This document shows positions 12,588 through 25,430 of a stretch of DNA of 64,000 nucleotides, one piece after another (position 1 is the first letter of the stretch; every line of letters starts with the position of its first letter). The notes under the pieces were generated by a model that saw nothing but the letters and a program-made list of their open reading frames with translations, made no database searches and was not told where the DNA came from. The DNA is from Lota lota. Lineage: Eukaryota; Chordata; Actinopteri; Gadiformes; Lotidae. Location of the stretch: NCBI GenBank assembly GCA_026745465.1, contig JACYXH010000363.1, positions 1,573,501-1,637,500 on the forward strand, given 5' to 3'. The position numbers and the translations under genes are program-made.

Positions 12588-14599
12588 AAAGATCATAAAG
12601 AGGAGCATGGAGATATTACCCATGGGAAGTCTTCTCAGACACAGGGACACGCACACATGCACATGTACTCACGCACATACACACAGTGAAAGTTGATGTT
12701 TGAACATACACGTCATACCGTAGAGGATAACATAAAGACATATGTCCTTGAGGATCCCAAGGTGAACAATACACACACAGGAACGCACACAACAAAACAC
12801 ACACACACACATCAACACACACAGAAGGCAACAGGGAGGGTAAGCCACAAGCACTACTTGACAATGCCGTGTCGTTTTCCGAGAACTTCTGCGAGATACA
12901 CCAGCAGATTGATTCAATTGGATGGTTTGTGAAAGACCCATCAGACACACATAGACACAAGCATAAACCCACATCTACACACAATAATCAACAAACAATA
13001 TGAATCATCTTCACTTAAAATGAGCCGTGGTCACAATGTGGAAAAAAATATATATTCCAGTCTCCAGTCTATTAATTTGACAGCCAGGATTAATGAAGAC
13101 ATACATTTTAATCAATGTCTTGTTTGCCAAGTCATTTGTAATTAAATAATGATATTGTGAATAGTGTCTCTAAATGGATAAAAAATGAAGTAAAGTGAGG
13201 GACCAGGTATTGAGTCGTTTCTCGCTGAGAAATGCATACGAAACACAAACACAAACACACACACACACACACACACTCTCTGGGGTAAAACCTTGCAACA
13301 CACACACACACACTGCTTGACATTGTAAACACATACCGCTAAACATAATGGACATAAACAAACGTTAATAAAAAGGACACATTTTTATTTTCCCGTTGCA
13401 AGGTTTTTCCATCATATGGATGATTCGTTGGCCATGACACACCCACAATATCCACACATCAAGCGTTAATATATATACCCTCGATACCCACACATTAACA
13501 CAACACACCCTCTATGCGTCAAACATGAGCACGATCGATTCTTAACACCTGAAAACCCATACAGTATATGACGATGCAAACCCCAACTTAACGTGATGAG
13601 AAACCCACGTGTTAGGGTCGGAAAAGGATGCATATGGAACAGGAAGCTGGATGTGTGTGGGTGTGTGTGTGTGTGTGTCTGTGTGTGTGTGTGTGTGTGG
13701 GGAGGGGGGGGGGGAGGTCGGGGGGGTGGGGGGAGGGGGTAATTTAGTGATAGAAGAGCAAAAAAAGCTAAATCTAGAACAACTGCAGGTGAACATGCAC
13801 AGGGTAAGTGGACCCACACTACAGTCACAGTATGTTCAGGGAATGTAATGAAAGGAAGGGAGGGGGGAGGACGCGAGGGAGAGATAAGGGGAAGGTTGGA
13901 GAGGAGAGGAGAGAAATAAGGGGGTGTGGGAGAAGAGCATCGTGCAGTCTGCTTGCAGTTCAAACTGTTCATATTGAGAACCAATCGGAAACATCCTCTT
14001 CCACTGAGGGAAATTAAAAAGGGTTTCCTGAGCTTGTGTTGCTATACCCTTGCAGAGACGCTGAACCACAGACCAGACAATAGACTGCTCCGTTGTCCCG
14101 TTTCTTCCCACAGCAACCCCAGAGCTGAACAAAGTGTGTTTGGCTGTCTGCAATTTTTACTCCAGGATTCCGGAACTCTGCAACCATTGTTTTCCTTTTT
14201 AAAGAAGACCAAGATGAACAGCCTCTTCTTCAAAAAAGGAGTCTGCATCTGCCTGCACCCACACACAGCCAGCGAACCGAGGATATATCAAACACGCTAC
14301 ATCATTAAACAGAGCTGGAGGTCAGGGGTCAACCATCACATACATCCCAGCCATCCCTTGCCGTGTGTCCCCTTAGGGCATAGGGAGAGGTCAGCTGATC
14401 AAAACAAACACAGCTTTATTGTTCTGGCGTACCTCCCCGACAGGAAGTTACTCTCGGATCGGAGAGAAGAGAAGGTGGAAGGTCAGACATCCACGTTCAG
14501 GTGTTAAATACACTGTGTCAATGAGAGCGAGAGAGAGAGAGGGAAAGACAGAGATAATGAGAGGATAGAGCCGATACAGATAGAGACCAGAATAATGAA

Positions 14600-14745
14600 T
14601 ATGTTCTTTCTTAGGTTTATTTGCCTATTAGTATTAGTGTTATTATTGTTAATTGATGAATGTGTTGGTTTATTTCAGCAACACGTATTGTATATATGGC
14701 CTGCTAATAAACCCAATTGAAATGAGTTGAATTTAATGGAGAGAA
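14600..14745 (+). mobile_element. LINE 3'-tail fragment
   Basis: The phrase GCTAATAAACCCAATTGAAA followed by a GA-rich tract matches the 3' end seen at 27530-27560 (GCTAATAAAGCAAATTTAAT followed by GA repeats). Probably a diverged copy of the same non-LTR retrotransposon. Confidence 0.45.
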
Positions 14746-14838
14746 AGAAAGAACCAGAAACAGAGAGAGCGAGAATAGAGGAGAGAGAATTTGGATAAAG
14801 AGAAAGAGAAAGAGAAAGAGAGAGAGAGGGGGGATAGG

Positions 14839-14940
14839 GAGAGGAGAGGAGAGGAGAGGAGAGGAGAGGAGAGGAGAGGAGAGGAGAGGAGAGGAGAGGA
14901 GAGGAGAGGAGAGGAGAGGAGAGGAGAGGAGAGGAGAGGA
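14839..14940. repeat. (AGAGG)n pentanucleotide repeat
   Basis: About 20 near-perfect 5-bp units forming a pure purine strand of about 100 bp. GA-rich DNA precedes it. Confidence 0.95.
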
Positions 14941-15398
14941 GTGTCTTGTCATCTGTCTGACTGTGTTAATATTCCTCTTGCAGCCATTTGTGTGGGTCTC
15001 ACCTTGACAGACAGAGACAGGCCATTGATTGGGGGGGGGGGGGGGGTTCCATTTAAACACATGTCTCTCAGCTCCGCCCACTCAGGCACACACCACATAA
15101 CACTTGACCTCTGATCTCTGCATTTAGGCTGGCAGATGACATATCACTGGCAGACGCCCAAGGGGAATTGAACCTACGCACGGCCAGGCCAAGTCAGATG
15201 CTACAGCCTCTCTCTGGTGGATACCAACACACAACCCTCCAGCTGAGGCCTCAAAGATACAGATGAATAACCGGTTTCATATGTGACCTACGACCTGTGG
15301 CAGGTGTGTTTGAATACCAAATACACTACCTGTCCTTGTCTTCATGAGGTCAAGCCACAGGAAGTTATTGGCCATCGAAGCAAATTATTGCATATTCA

Positions 15399-15522
15399 TA
15401 TTGGTATTTGTTTGTTTGTTGTTGTTTTCCACATCAGGTGGTGGTATTTTCAAGTCTCCTTATTGGTATTTGTTTGTTTGTTGTTGTTTTCCACATCAGG
15501 TGGTGGTATTTTCAAGTCTCCT
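15399..15522. repeat. exact 62-bp tandem duplication
   Basis: Bases 15399-15460 and 15461-15522 are identical as far as I can read. The unit starts TATTGGTATTTGTTTG and ends TTTTCAAGTCTCCT. No divergence is visible, implying a recent event. Confidence 0.93.
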
Positions 15523-15990
15523 AATTTACCATTAAAAAAGAACAATAACAACTTAGTCAAGCAATTGCGGGGAATTCCACTGCGATCATTTGCTACTGGT
15601 GTGTAGAATGAAAGCCATTTGCTAGCTAGATGTTTATTGCAGATGTATAGAGGCATAGCGCTACTGTAGCTACAGGGGTTTGGAGGCACAGTACTATGCT
15701 AACTAGTCGGAAGCTGCACCCACATCTCACTCCCTAGGCAGTTTATAATCTCACAGGTGGGTGAACCCGCCATTTCCTCCTCACTGTGCCGCTGCCCACC
15801 GAGCCACACTTTGATTGGGTACAGCAGATCATGATGTCACAAGCAAGAGCACAAATAGGGAGCAGGTTCAGCTGGTCTGATTGGACAGCTTGGCTACTGC
15901 TCAGCCAATCAGGTGAACTGTCGCAAGTTCTGACCGCGGGGGCACAGAGGGGGTTGAGTTGGTCAGGTTGCCATGGGCAACGAGGGGGGT

Positions 15991-16025
15991 CCCATCTCAA
16001 ACACTATTCCTAGTGTTTGAGATGG
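15991..16025. repeat. perfect 15-bp hairpin with 4-nt loop
   Basis: CCATCTCAAACACTA, then TTCC, then TAGTGTTTGAGATGG. A GC-rich stretch with a short run of overlapping ORFs precedes it, and a GA run follows. Confidence 0.9.
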
Positions 16026-17761
16026 AGAGAGAGAGACGACCAACCTAGACTTGATGTGGAGGAATATAGAGGACTAAATTCACACTGAACTGAACCATTA
16101 TATTTAGAGTTTTTGTTCATCAATAATTAATTGCATTTATGAAGTACTTTTCAAGGCATTCAAAGCGCTTAGCATAGTGGTTAGTTGATTTGATTAATTA
16201 ATCAATCAAAAAGTAATTTCAGTATATGCTTGATGATACATGATTTCATAATTTAATGAGATCTGATTTGATGTAATTTTAACCATTTAACCATTTTATA
16301 TACTATGTATACAAAATTAAAATACAAAATATCCAAATACAAAACTAATGAATACTTTGGTTATGCGAATATTTGGGTCCGGCCCTTTATTTTTACACGA
16401 GCATTGACAGAAAACAACAGAAAGTGACGATTTTGTCAAAACAAAATGTTACTGTTTATTTAATATTGTTAATCGGTCAAAATTATATATTTGGTTGTTA
16501 AATGGTTGACTGTTAACATCCCTAATACTTATTGAACAAATATGTAATATGTGTAAAAACCCTGCACAACAGGGTGTTCAGAAGGGTGCTCAGGCCGTGG
16601 AAGTGATTATCTCCGTAGCAGAAATAGCTAACCTTTATGAAGCCTGCATTTTATTATTAAATAATAATAATCTTTATATATGCTCCGGTGTGGAGTCCTG
16701 TGTCTCCACCACAGGGACTATCTGTCTACTGCAGAAGGTCAGGCAACAACACCCTGTTTGTTTCTCTCACCCTCTCTCTCTCTCCCTTTCTTTCAATTTT
16801 CCCTGAGAGAGAAACCTCCACACATCGATTGAAAGGCAAACAATGTTTGGCTCGTTCTCTCTCTTATTCCCACTCTCTCTCTCTCCTATTCCCTCTCTCT
16901 TGTTCTCCTCTACACTCTTTCTTTTTCTACTCTCCTTCACTCTCTCTCTCTCTCTAACTCAAAGCACAGAAAACGATGGCCTTCTCACAAGGCTGTTAGC
17001 TCTAGATAGACTGTAAAATAATTGATAGGTTGCAGTTAAAACACACACCCATACACACAAAATGTCTCACAGTGTCCCACCAGGCTGTGCTCAAACAGGT
17101 CCTATACAAACCCTCTGGCCCTTCTAGAGTCTAGAAGAGTTCTATAGAATAAGAAAATAAGAAAAATAAAGAAATAAATATATATAATTAAACATGGTTC
17201 TATTCCAAAACCTTGCCCACGGTTCCATCAATTGTTTTGTCGAGCTATTTGAAACCACAGTCTTGCAATAGAAACATGTTTGATCAATAAGTGTTATACT
17301 GGCAAACACTATAAGACTTTGGCTTTTTAGAAGAAACACTGAAGAATAGCGTTGAATATAATTCAAATATACTGTACTGTAATACTGAGACTTTGGTAGA
17401 TTCATTTGGGTTAAGGTTAGTGTTTATTAAAATTAAAACTACTGAAGCATACAGAATGTTTAATAGAGTTCAGTTATACTCTCAAACACTGACATTTTGG
17501 TAGAATCGTTAGCATTAGGTTTGAGGTTGTTTTTAAGAGTACAACTTCTGAACCGTAGGTAACTTTGTTACCCCGTTTTTTTTACTATGGCAGAGAAGTG
17601 ACATGTTCGACGCCAGTCCGTGTTTCTGTTCCAACCATGAGCCACTGCTATTGTTTCCTTCTTCCACCATATTCCTTCAATTTCTTATTCCCTCGACGCC
17701 CATAAGCTGTGTGCGTGTGTGTGTGTGTGTGTTTCTGTTGCAATGTGTGTCCATCTGTAAC

Positions 17762-17766
<5 letters not shown>

Positions 17767-17803
<37 letters not shown>

Positions 17804-17805
17804 TG
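17767..17805. repeat. (GT)n microsatellite cluster start
   Basis: GT runs at about 17719-17732, 17767-17805, 18087-18110 (plus strand), a CA run at 18125-18160, and GT runs at 18305-18322, 18639-18685 and 18867-18896. All are simple, with short unique spacers. Confidence 0.9.
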
Positions 17806-18123
17806 TGTGCCTGTATAATATCCGTTTCATTTCAGCAATTCCTCAGGTTTTTCATTTTATTTCTGCTACTCGCGAGTAGAGTAAAATTAAGTCTAAGAAA
17901 GGAATTATGGGTAAAATGGGAGATATTAAAAAAACATAATCTCATCCAGAGTGTTTCTTTCAGTGGAATGCACAATGCAGCCATGGCATCAAATGTAGCA
18001 ATACCACGCATGCTCGCTTCTGTGAATAAGTGTGTGTATGTATCAGTTGGTGTATATGTGTTTGAATGTATGTGAGTGAGTGAGTGAGTGAGTGTGTGTG
18101 TGTGTGTGAATCTGTATATCCAT

Positions 18124-18161
<38 letters not shown>

Positions 18162-18634
18162 TTGTGCCTATTCACATGGAACACTATTACCATGTGAACT
18201 GTGGTTGTGATGTTTTATAGGAGGGATTTATTCAGAGGACGGTCAAAGTTGTGTCCTTAGTACAGGTCTCTTCCATTAGTTCAGGAGAAAAGGTCATTGT
18301 GTTTGTGTGTGTGTGTGTGTTTGGGGGTGCGTGGGTGTGTTTGTGTCTGTGTGCATTTTCACATCTGAATGTAGATAGCTGTGCATTAGTGTATTGTGTA
18401 GATTAATCTTGATGTACTGTATCCATATGTACAGTATATGTATGCTGGCATGCAAGCATGTATGTTTGTACATTTACATACATACGATTGTATGACTAAA
18501 CAAATGAATTAATTAATTATGAACACATGAACATCTTTTGCAAAACCATGTTTGTTAAATATTGCTAAACTATTTATATCAGTGCCTTCCCATTTATATG
18601 ATTTTGTCTGAGTGTGTGTGTGCATGCATACATC

Positions 18635-18687
<53 letters not shown>

Positions 18688-18860
18688 ATGAATGTGTTCA
18701 TCCTTGTTTGTGAGTGTGTATAGTCTGTCAGTAGTCATAGCTGCCATTCTTTGTGGATTAGTTTTAGCGTTAGCCCGGCAGAGTGTGTTCAACAGGATTA
18801 TGTTATATATTATATTACTAATCTGAGATTTGCTGCCACAGCATTAAGGACTCTGTGTGA

Positions 18861-18897
<37 letters not shown>

Positions 18898-19894
18898 TTT
18901 TATATGTTTTTGCTGATACTTTGCAGAGTGTTTGTGTCCCAGTGTAACTGCAGATGAAGAGAAAAAAAAATAGCCTGTCGTGTATGTATATATGTGTGTG
19001 TGTGTGTATGTGTGTGTTTGTGAGTACCTATGAGTGCGTTTTACGACTTTTGTAAAAGGTAACCTTCAGAAAGTTTATTTGAATTATTTGCGGTTTGTAT
19101 TTGCATTACAGATTCTCAAAATAAAACAAATATGAATATCTGTTTAACTACTTCATATGCGTGTATGCGCTGCGTATGTGTATGTGTGTGCAAGTGTGTG
19201 TGTGTGTGTTTTCTTGATGTGTCCATGTGTGTCTTTTTAGTTTGAAAGAGGTGGATTAGCATATTATTAATCTGCATAATTCAAGAACAGAGACAATGCT
19301 CTCTCACACACACACATAAACACGCACGCAAACACACACACACACAGATCCATTAAAGTTGAACCTCCAACATGCAGGTCACATGGTCATGCTTTGGTAG
19401 TACTTTAGAGCTTTTAACATCTCAAATGAGTTCAAAATGACATAATCTGGTCTCTGCATAATGTTGGGGGCCAGGGAAATTGCTTCTGTGTGCCTGGTCG
19501 ATGATGTGAATGTAGCTTTGTGTATGTAAAACTGTGAACGTGTGTTGTGCGTGTGTGGGTATACAAGTCTGCATGAATATATTTGTGTGTGCATGTGCCA
19601 ATGGCTGTGTACTTATGTGTGTCTGTGCGAGTATGTGTGTGTTTATATATGCATACATATAGCATGGTCTACTAGTGTGTGGTTTTAGCGTGTTCTGTTG
19701 ACAGCTACATGACAGCCTCCGTATCCCCAGTGCGTCTATTTCTAGATGAAAACAATCCCAGCATGCCTTGCGTTGGGCCATGAAATGACTAAAACAATTA
19801 CGAGCCGACACAAACGCTTTGTGTTCCCACAGAAACTTCTTTCCTACCTCAGAGGTCTGTTGACAAGGTAACACCTGAACTCAGCTGTGTGTGT

Positions 19895-19929
<35 letters not shown>

Positions 19930-20738
19930 TTTGCGCATGTGTGATGTGTGTGTGTGTGTGTGTGTGGTCCTGGCATTGTCGCTGGATTTATATATTTTTA
20001 ACTTTCACTTATCCTTGCTGTCTGGGATTTTACTTTTCTCTATCACTCCCCCTCCTTCTCTTCCTCTATCTACCTCTCTCCATCTCATTCTCTCTATTCT
20101 TTTCTATATTATTGGGTCTCTACCTAATGTATGCCTCTATATGTCTCTCCTGCTCTGTTTCTCTCTCTGTATGCTTGGGTCTCTCTACCTGGCTGTGTCG
20201 CTCTCTCTCTCTCTTAACCCCAGATTCTGAACAAGCCTGGTCTCCAAGCAATGTAATCACTGCTCTAGACGTGTTGTCCTTAAAGTGTCACATTTCTGTA
20301 TTCACCGGAGCACCTCTTTCTTCTCAGCCTCTATTATTTATTACAATTCTTTATTTCACCGGCCGATCTGACTCAATCTTTTGCAAATCCGTGAGTGAGT
20401 GATCAAACAGCAACCAGACAAGCTTTTCAATGACAGGTTTCATCCTTACAGAGAAAGCAAGGTCTTTGTGTGTTTGTCTGTGTGTGTGAATGTGTGTGTT
20501 GTCACGCAGTGTTGTCATACAGTGACACAAGTACACAATCACACACACACACATTTAAACCCACACACATGCGCATACAGACACGCACACACACACACAC
20601 ACACACACAAACCCACACACATGCCCATACACACATGCACACACACACACATAAACACACACACACACACACACACACACAAAACACACAGTGCACACAT
20701 TGCATCACTCTTGCAGGAGCCACCTCAGCAGTGGAACA

Positions 20739-21479
20739 GGTATGCTAGAACAGGACGTATGCTAGAGCATGAGGTATGCTAGAGCAAATCCTCTAGAACA
20801 GGTATGCTAGAACAGAAAATATGCTAGAACATGAGGTATGCTAGAAGAGGTCCTCTAAAACAGGTATGCTAGAACAGGAAGTATGCTAGAACATGAGGTA
20901 TGCTAGAATAGGTCCTATAGAACAGGTATGCTAGAACAGGAAGTATGCTAGAACATGAGGTACGCTAGAAGAGGTCCTCTAGAACAGGTATGCTAGAACA
21001 GAAGTATGCTAGACCATGACATATGCTAGAAAAGGTCCTCTAGAACAGGTATGCTAGAACAGAAAGTACGCTAGAACATGAGGTACGCTAGAACAGGTGC
21101 TCTAGAACAGGTATGCTAGAACAGGAAGTACGCTAGAACATGAGGTACGCTAGAACAGGTGCTCTAGAACAGGTATGCTAGAACATGAGGTATGCTAGAA
21201 CAGGTCCTCTAGAACAGGTACGCTAGAACAGGTCCTCTAGAACAGGTATGCTAGAACAGAAAGTACGCTAGAACATGAGGTACGCTAGAACAGGTGCTCT
21301 AGAACAGGTATGCTAGAACAGAAAGTACGCTAGAACATGAGGTACGCTAGAAAGGTATGCTAGAACAGGAAGTACGCTAGAAGTACGTGCTCTAGATCAG
21401 GACATATGCTAGAACATGATATATATGCTAGAACAGGTGCTCTAGATCAGGTATGCTAGAACTGGTAAATGATCTAGAG
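20739..21479. repeat. minisatellite, ~62-bp higher-order unit of 13-17-bp subunits
   Basis: Subunits GGTATGCTAGAACAG, GAAGTATGCTAGAACAT, GAGGTACGCTAGAACAG and GTCCTCTAGAACA cycle about eleven times. Most cycles carry one TCTAGA palindrome. The array is interrupted by a hAT element at 21480 and resumes briefly as TCTAGAACAGGTATGTTAG after 22304. Confidence 0.95.
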
Positions 21480-21997
21480 CAGTGGTTCTTAACCTCTTTG
21501 GAGGTACTGAACCCCGCAAGTTTCATACGCGCATTCACTGAACCCTTCGTAATTGGAAAAATAAAGTAAGGTATTTGGGATAACTTATTTTCAGCAGCTT
21601 TTCCCAGCATGATATTCGCGATCTTCAACAAAGCTGGTTTTACGAGTGTTTCACCAATGGTGTGCGGTTTGCCCTGCTTTGCTATAAGGTAAGCAACTTC
21701 GTACGATGCTGTGAGGATCAGTTTGTCGATGGGTACAAAGCTAAGAACAGGCAGAGTAGCCTTTTCATCAAATCTAAATCTCTTCACCTTGAATTCAGTG
21801 AGCTTAATGTTCTTGTATTTCCCATCTCCATGCAACTTATGGAAGTGTTCCCTTAGTTTTGCCGGTGCTAGACTACAATTTCTCAACTTGGCACTGCAAA
21901 TCATGCATTGAGGACGCTGACTCCCATCACGTTCCGTTATACATGTGAATCCATATTGTACGTATTTGTCCGACCACTTTCCTTTTTTGCTCGACAT
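21428..21997 (-). pseudogene. truncated hAT transposase (BED zinc finger N-terminus)
   Basis: The frame starts with ATG at 21997 (MSSKKGKWSDKYVQYGF). A BED-type finger is visible as C31-x2-C34-x16-H51-x4-H56. The segment around residues 97-143 (ASYEVAYLIAKQGKPHT, then ETLVKPALLKIA and GKAAENKLSQIP) matches the N-terminal region of ZBED5/FAM200-like hAT transposases as I know the family. After about residue 143 (near 21568) the similarity stops, and the frame reads through the left TIR and out into the minisatellite. The RNase-H-like catalytic domain and dimerisation region are missing, so it cannot be a working transposase. The retained part has no stop or frameshift. Confidence 0.85.
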
Positions 21998-22296
21998 AGT
22001 TAGTATGAAGGGATTAAAATATTAAGAAGGAAATCACAAATGAAGTGCAATCACGACAGTCACAAGTCGACTACTGAGCGCACCAAGTTGCCTGTAGCAC
22101 AGATATTAAGGCCAAACGATGTGGCGTGATCAGCTGCAGTCAATGATGGCCAAGCGGAGCGTGACGTCACGAAGTATACGAGTGGGGTGAACGGAACGGA
22201 TACACACACAGTGTGTGTGTCTTGACCTCCGCCGAACCCCTGAGGCTGACTCACCGAATCCCTGGGGTTCGATCGAACCCAGGTTAAGAACCACTG
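21480..22296 (-). mobile_element. hAT-Charlie-type DNA transposon, internally deleted
   Basis: The 817-bp element has perfect 16-bp terminal inverted repeats, CAGTGGTTCTTAACCT at the left end and its complement at the right end, matching the classic Charlie-type CAGTGGTTCT terminus. It is flanked by 8-bp target duplications ATCTAGAG (21472-21479) and ATTTAGAG (22297-22304), 7/8 identical and fitting the nTCTAGAn preference of this group. The 8-bp TSD, TIR and internal BED-finger ORF on the minus strand all agree. At 817 bp it is much shorter than an autonomous element and lacks the catalytic domain. Confidence 0.95.
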
Positions 22297-22304
22297 ATTT
22301 AGAG

Positions 22305-23520
22305 TCTAGAACAGGTATGTTAGCATGTGTTAACAGGTACACTAGAACATTTACAAAATAACACTGGGACTGCTAGCACAGGTAAACTAGGACATCGGTC
22401 TATGGCTTACTATTGGTGTATCTGCTACCATGTGAGACCATCGATTACTATGGACCCTTCTATGACAGCTTCAAAAAAGCAATTCTCTCCTAGACAATAA
22501 ATACAGCTGTCATGTAATCCAACATTTCATCAGAACTCATGGAATACTAAATATAGCATACATATCAGGAGACACGAGTGGCGTGTTTGTCACTAGTTGC
22601 TGTGGATCAAGTAAAAAATTGAATAAAATCTAACTACTAAACTCTTGTTTTTTACTTTTCTCTGCTTGAATGAATCATTGAAGTAGTCACATGGAAGTAC
22701 ACACTACAGAATCATACCCCACATAGTGTCTGAGGAAAGCTTGTGTTGTACATGTATTCCACAATAAGGAGGACATATTTTATTCTGTCTTAAATCATAA
22801 TTTTCTAAGAAATGTGGGGTGTGGTTGGTTGGCAATGTGGAAGTCGAAAATTGGTTCAACATAAAATACAAGATCAAGGTGATTCAAGATCAAGGTGCTT
22901 ATGAACTAACATCCACTGATATCAAAGCTGACTGAGAATACGGCTGAAATACGACTCACGGGGCTCAACTTCTCAGGCTTTTACAACTCTCTCAGGGGTT
23001 TTAGTTGAACACAGGGATTTTACAACTAGCTCAGGGAATTAAAAAGAGACATGTGTAGCTTCAATAATGTTGAATGTTTATTCAGATAAACATATCTCTG
23101 ATAACTAAACGGATCCACAACAAATAGGATCTCTATTGGATGCCAGTAGTTCAGAAGCATGACAAAACAAGACAACACTGTACTGTAAACCTTTATCTTA
23201 TCTTTATTCTCTCTTACGTGCTATGTCAATAGTGGGTAAGCATCAAAGCACAAAGCATGGAATGCTTGTTCTAGAAACCTTAGCACTGGCCAGTTCGCTA
23301 GCTAGTGAGGATTAGTCAGATAAACACCACAAGTCTGTCTACCTATTCAACTATTTTTGTCTTAAATAGTTGAATAGTTCAGCAAGTAGGGCAACAAAGA
23401 GCAGCTGTCTCGCAAAAAGTATTTTGTATTATAATTCACATAAAAGCTCATGTCAGGTCATACTGCTAAGCTCAACAGAAAATTCGAATGGCACAGTTGT
23501 ATGTCAATAGAAAGGAAATA

Positions 23521-23524
<4 letters not shown>
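22305..23524. other. intron sequence after the hAT insertion
   Basis: Starts with the last remnants of the minisatellite (to about 22350). The rest is AT-rich unique DNA with short repeated phrases ('gatcaaggtg', 'ctcaggg') and a small hairpin at 23343-23377. No gene seen. Confidence 0.7.
23343..23377. repeat. perfect 14-bp inverted repeat, 7-nt loop
   Basis: CTATTCAACTATTT and AAATAGTTGAATAG flank TTGTCTT. Confidence 0.9.

Positions 23525-23571
<47 letters not shown>
23525..23571. repeat. (GT)n microsatellite
   Basis: About 23 repeats. Confidence 0.97.
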
Positions 23572-23575
<4 letters not shown>

Positions 23576-25324
23576 GACCAGAGTTGCCATGCAAAACAAA
23601 AAAGAAAAACAACAACTAGGCGACGATGCAACTGACAACATGGCAAAAAAAGGCGGGAAAACCAAAGCAGTAATGATAGGGGTGGGGAGGACGGGGAGGG
23701 ATGAGGGGTCATAGTTCAACTCAGGCGAAACAAGGAAGCAATGGTGTGAGGTTGATGGCTGCTTTGAGATGGATTAAAACATGAACCAAAGAAACAACAG
23801 AAGATAGGAACGAGTTCTGCCTGTGGATAATCACCTTCGCTGGGGATGACTAGAATGTACGGCGTGGTAATTTGTCCCCTACCTATCACCACTAACGCCA
23901 GGGCAGACCATCCCCGGGCGTGGAGGAGAGAAGGAACAAAGACAGAGAGAACAGAAGGAGAGAGAGAAACCAACAGAAGGGGGGAAACAGAAAGTAGAAA
24001 AAAAGGTCTAAGAAAAAAGCCATTTCTCGTCGTTTCTTTATTCATTTCATCAAGTTATCAATTGTTTTTCCTGAGGAGAGAACATTTTGATCAAATGAGC
24101 GGTTGAGACATTAATATTATTTATAAAATAAACTGGCACTCATAAGGTGGACAGGGATTGGTCGGTTAACAGGAGGTTAGCATCAGGAAGTTAGCATAGA
24201 TTAGCATCTGGGTAGGAGTACGTTAGTGGTGGATCTAACTGAGTCTGTGGCGTCAGTCTGGATGAAGGTGGGGGCGGGGTCGTTAATAAGGCAGGCGTGA
24301 CGGGGGGGGTGGGGGGGGGGGGGGGTGAGTGTGGGTGATGTCAAACATTAACTTTGAACTGTGAACCTGTCTCTCTGGAGAAGGTTAAAACCAGAAGGGG
24401 AATATAATGGATCGTGGAATGAGGGCAAAAAAACAAACAAGCAATGACTTGCAAGGTGATAAAATGAAATAAAACCAAAAAAATGTGATGGTTACAGCCC
24501 AGTGGGGGTCCGAGGAAGGTCCCTTTGTCCGTCTGGACGTAGAAAATACAAAGCTCTGATGAGGTCATGAAGTTGCCAAACTTTCCCTTTATGCTACTTT
24601 AGTTTAAAACACACTCAAATAACTTGACAACACATCCTATTCAAGGCATGCATTGAGTGGTACAGTAAACAGACTTTGGACCGCAGTGCAAGGCAACACA
24701 TTTTAAGATACAGTCAGTTTATTTGATGGACAGGTAATAAAGGTAATTAGCTATTTTCGTCTCATCTCCTGGCCTGTGCTTCCCTTACAGGGTTTGTTTG
24801 GTTGGAGTTTGGTTTCCCTTCAGCTCAGCAACTGTTCCGCTCTTTTGTTTGTGGAGTCGGAAGGTGTGTTTGCCCCAGATTGATGCACAGACAGGCGGAC
24901 AGCTGACCCCTCTCCCTCCCTGGACCACTGGACCCCCACCCAACACGCTACGCCCACGAGCAGCACGGAGACGGGAGGATGGAGAGACGAAGAGGAGGAG
25001 GAAGAGGAGGTGCGAAGCAACAGAGTGCAGGCGAGAGAATTTAAAGCTCATGAACACACAGACATAAATAACAGGAGAAAGAGTGATAAAGAGAGACAGA
25101 GGGGGGAAGATATAAAGAGGGTTGGATAATTGAGAGCAGGCTAAAGAGTGTTAAAGTACAAGGTCTGCTGTACAGATGTGTTGTGGATGGGCTACTGTTG
25201 ATTATCAGCTAGGATGGCCGCACACACGGAGATGGTGCTAGTGTTATGAAAGAGACAAGGAAGGACCAGAGAGAGAGATGAAAACAACATAGAGGCAGCA
25301 GGAAAATGTGACACCAATGGGGTC

Positions 25325-25430
25325 ATGCAGGTTATCAGGTGGTGCTGGGTTGGGGGGGGGGAGGGGGGGGGGGGGGGGGGGGGGCGTTGTGACCCGAACT
25401 AAAGGTTGTGGGTTCCAATCCCTCCTCACT
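25325..25430 (+). mobile_element. SINE head fragment split by a poly-G run
   Basis: A tRNA-like B-box phrase GTTGTGGGTTCCAATCCC follows a G-rich run (25352-25384). The rest of the body is not recognisable. Confidence 0.4.

Noticed and set aside
13926-14507. A 193-codon plus-strand ORF without obvious repeats
   Set aside because: No recognisable domain, no conserved motif, no splice or promoter context, and cysteine/serine usage like random translation. Best taken as a chance ORF in an intron.
25325-25430. Possible tRNA gene because of the B-box phrase
   Set aside because: No matching acceptor stem or anticodon arm, and a G run interrupts it. SINE-derived at best.
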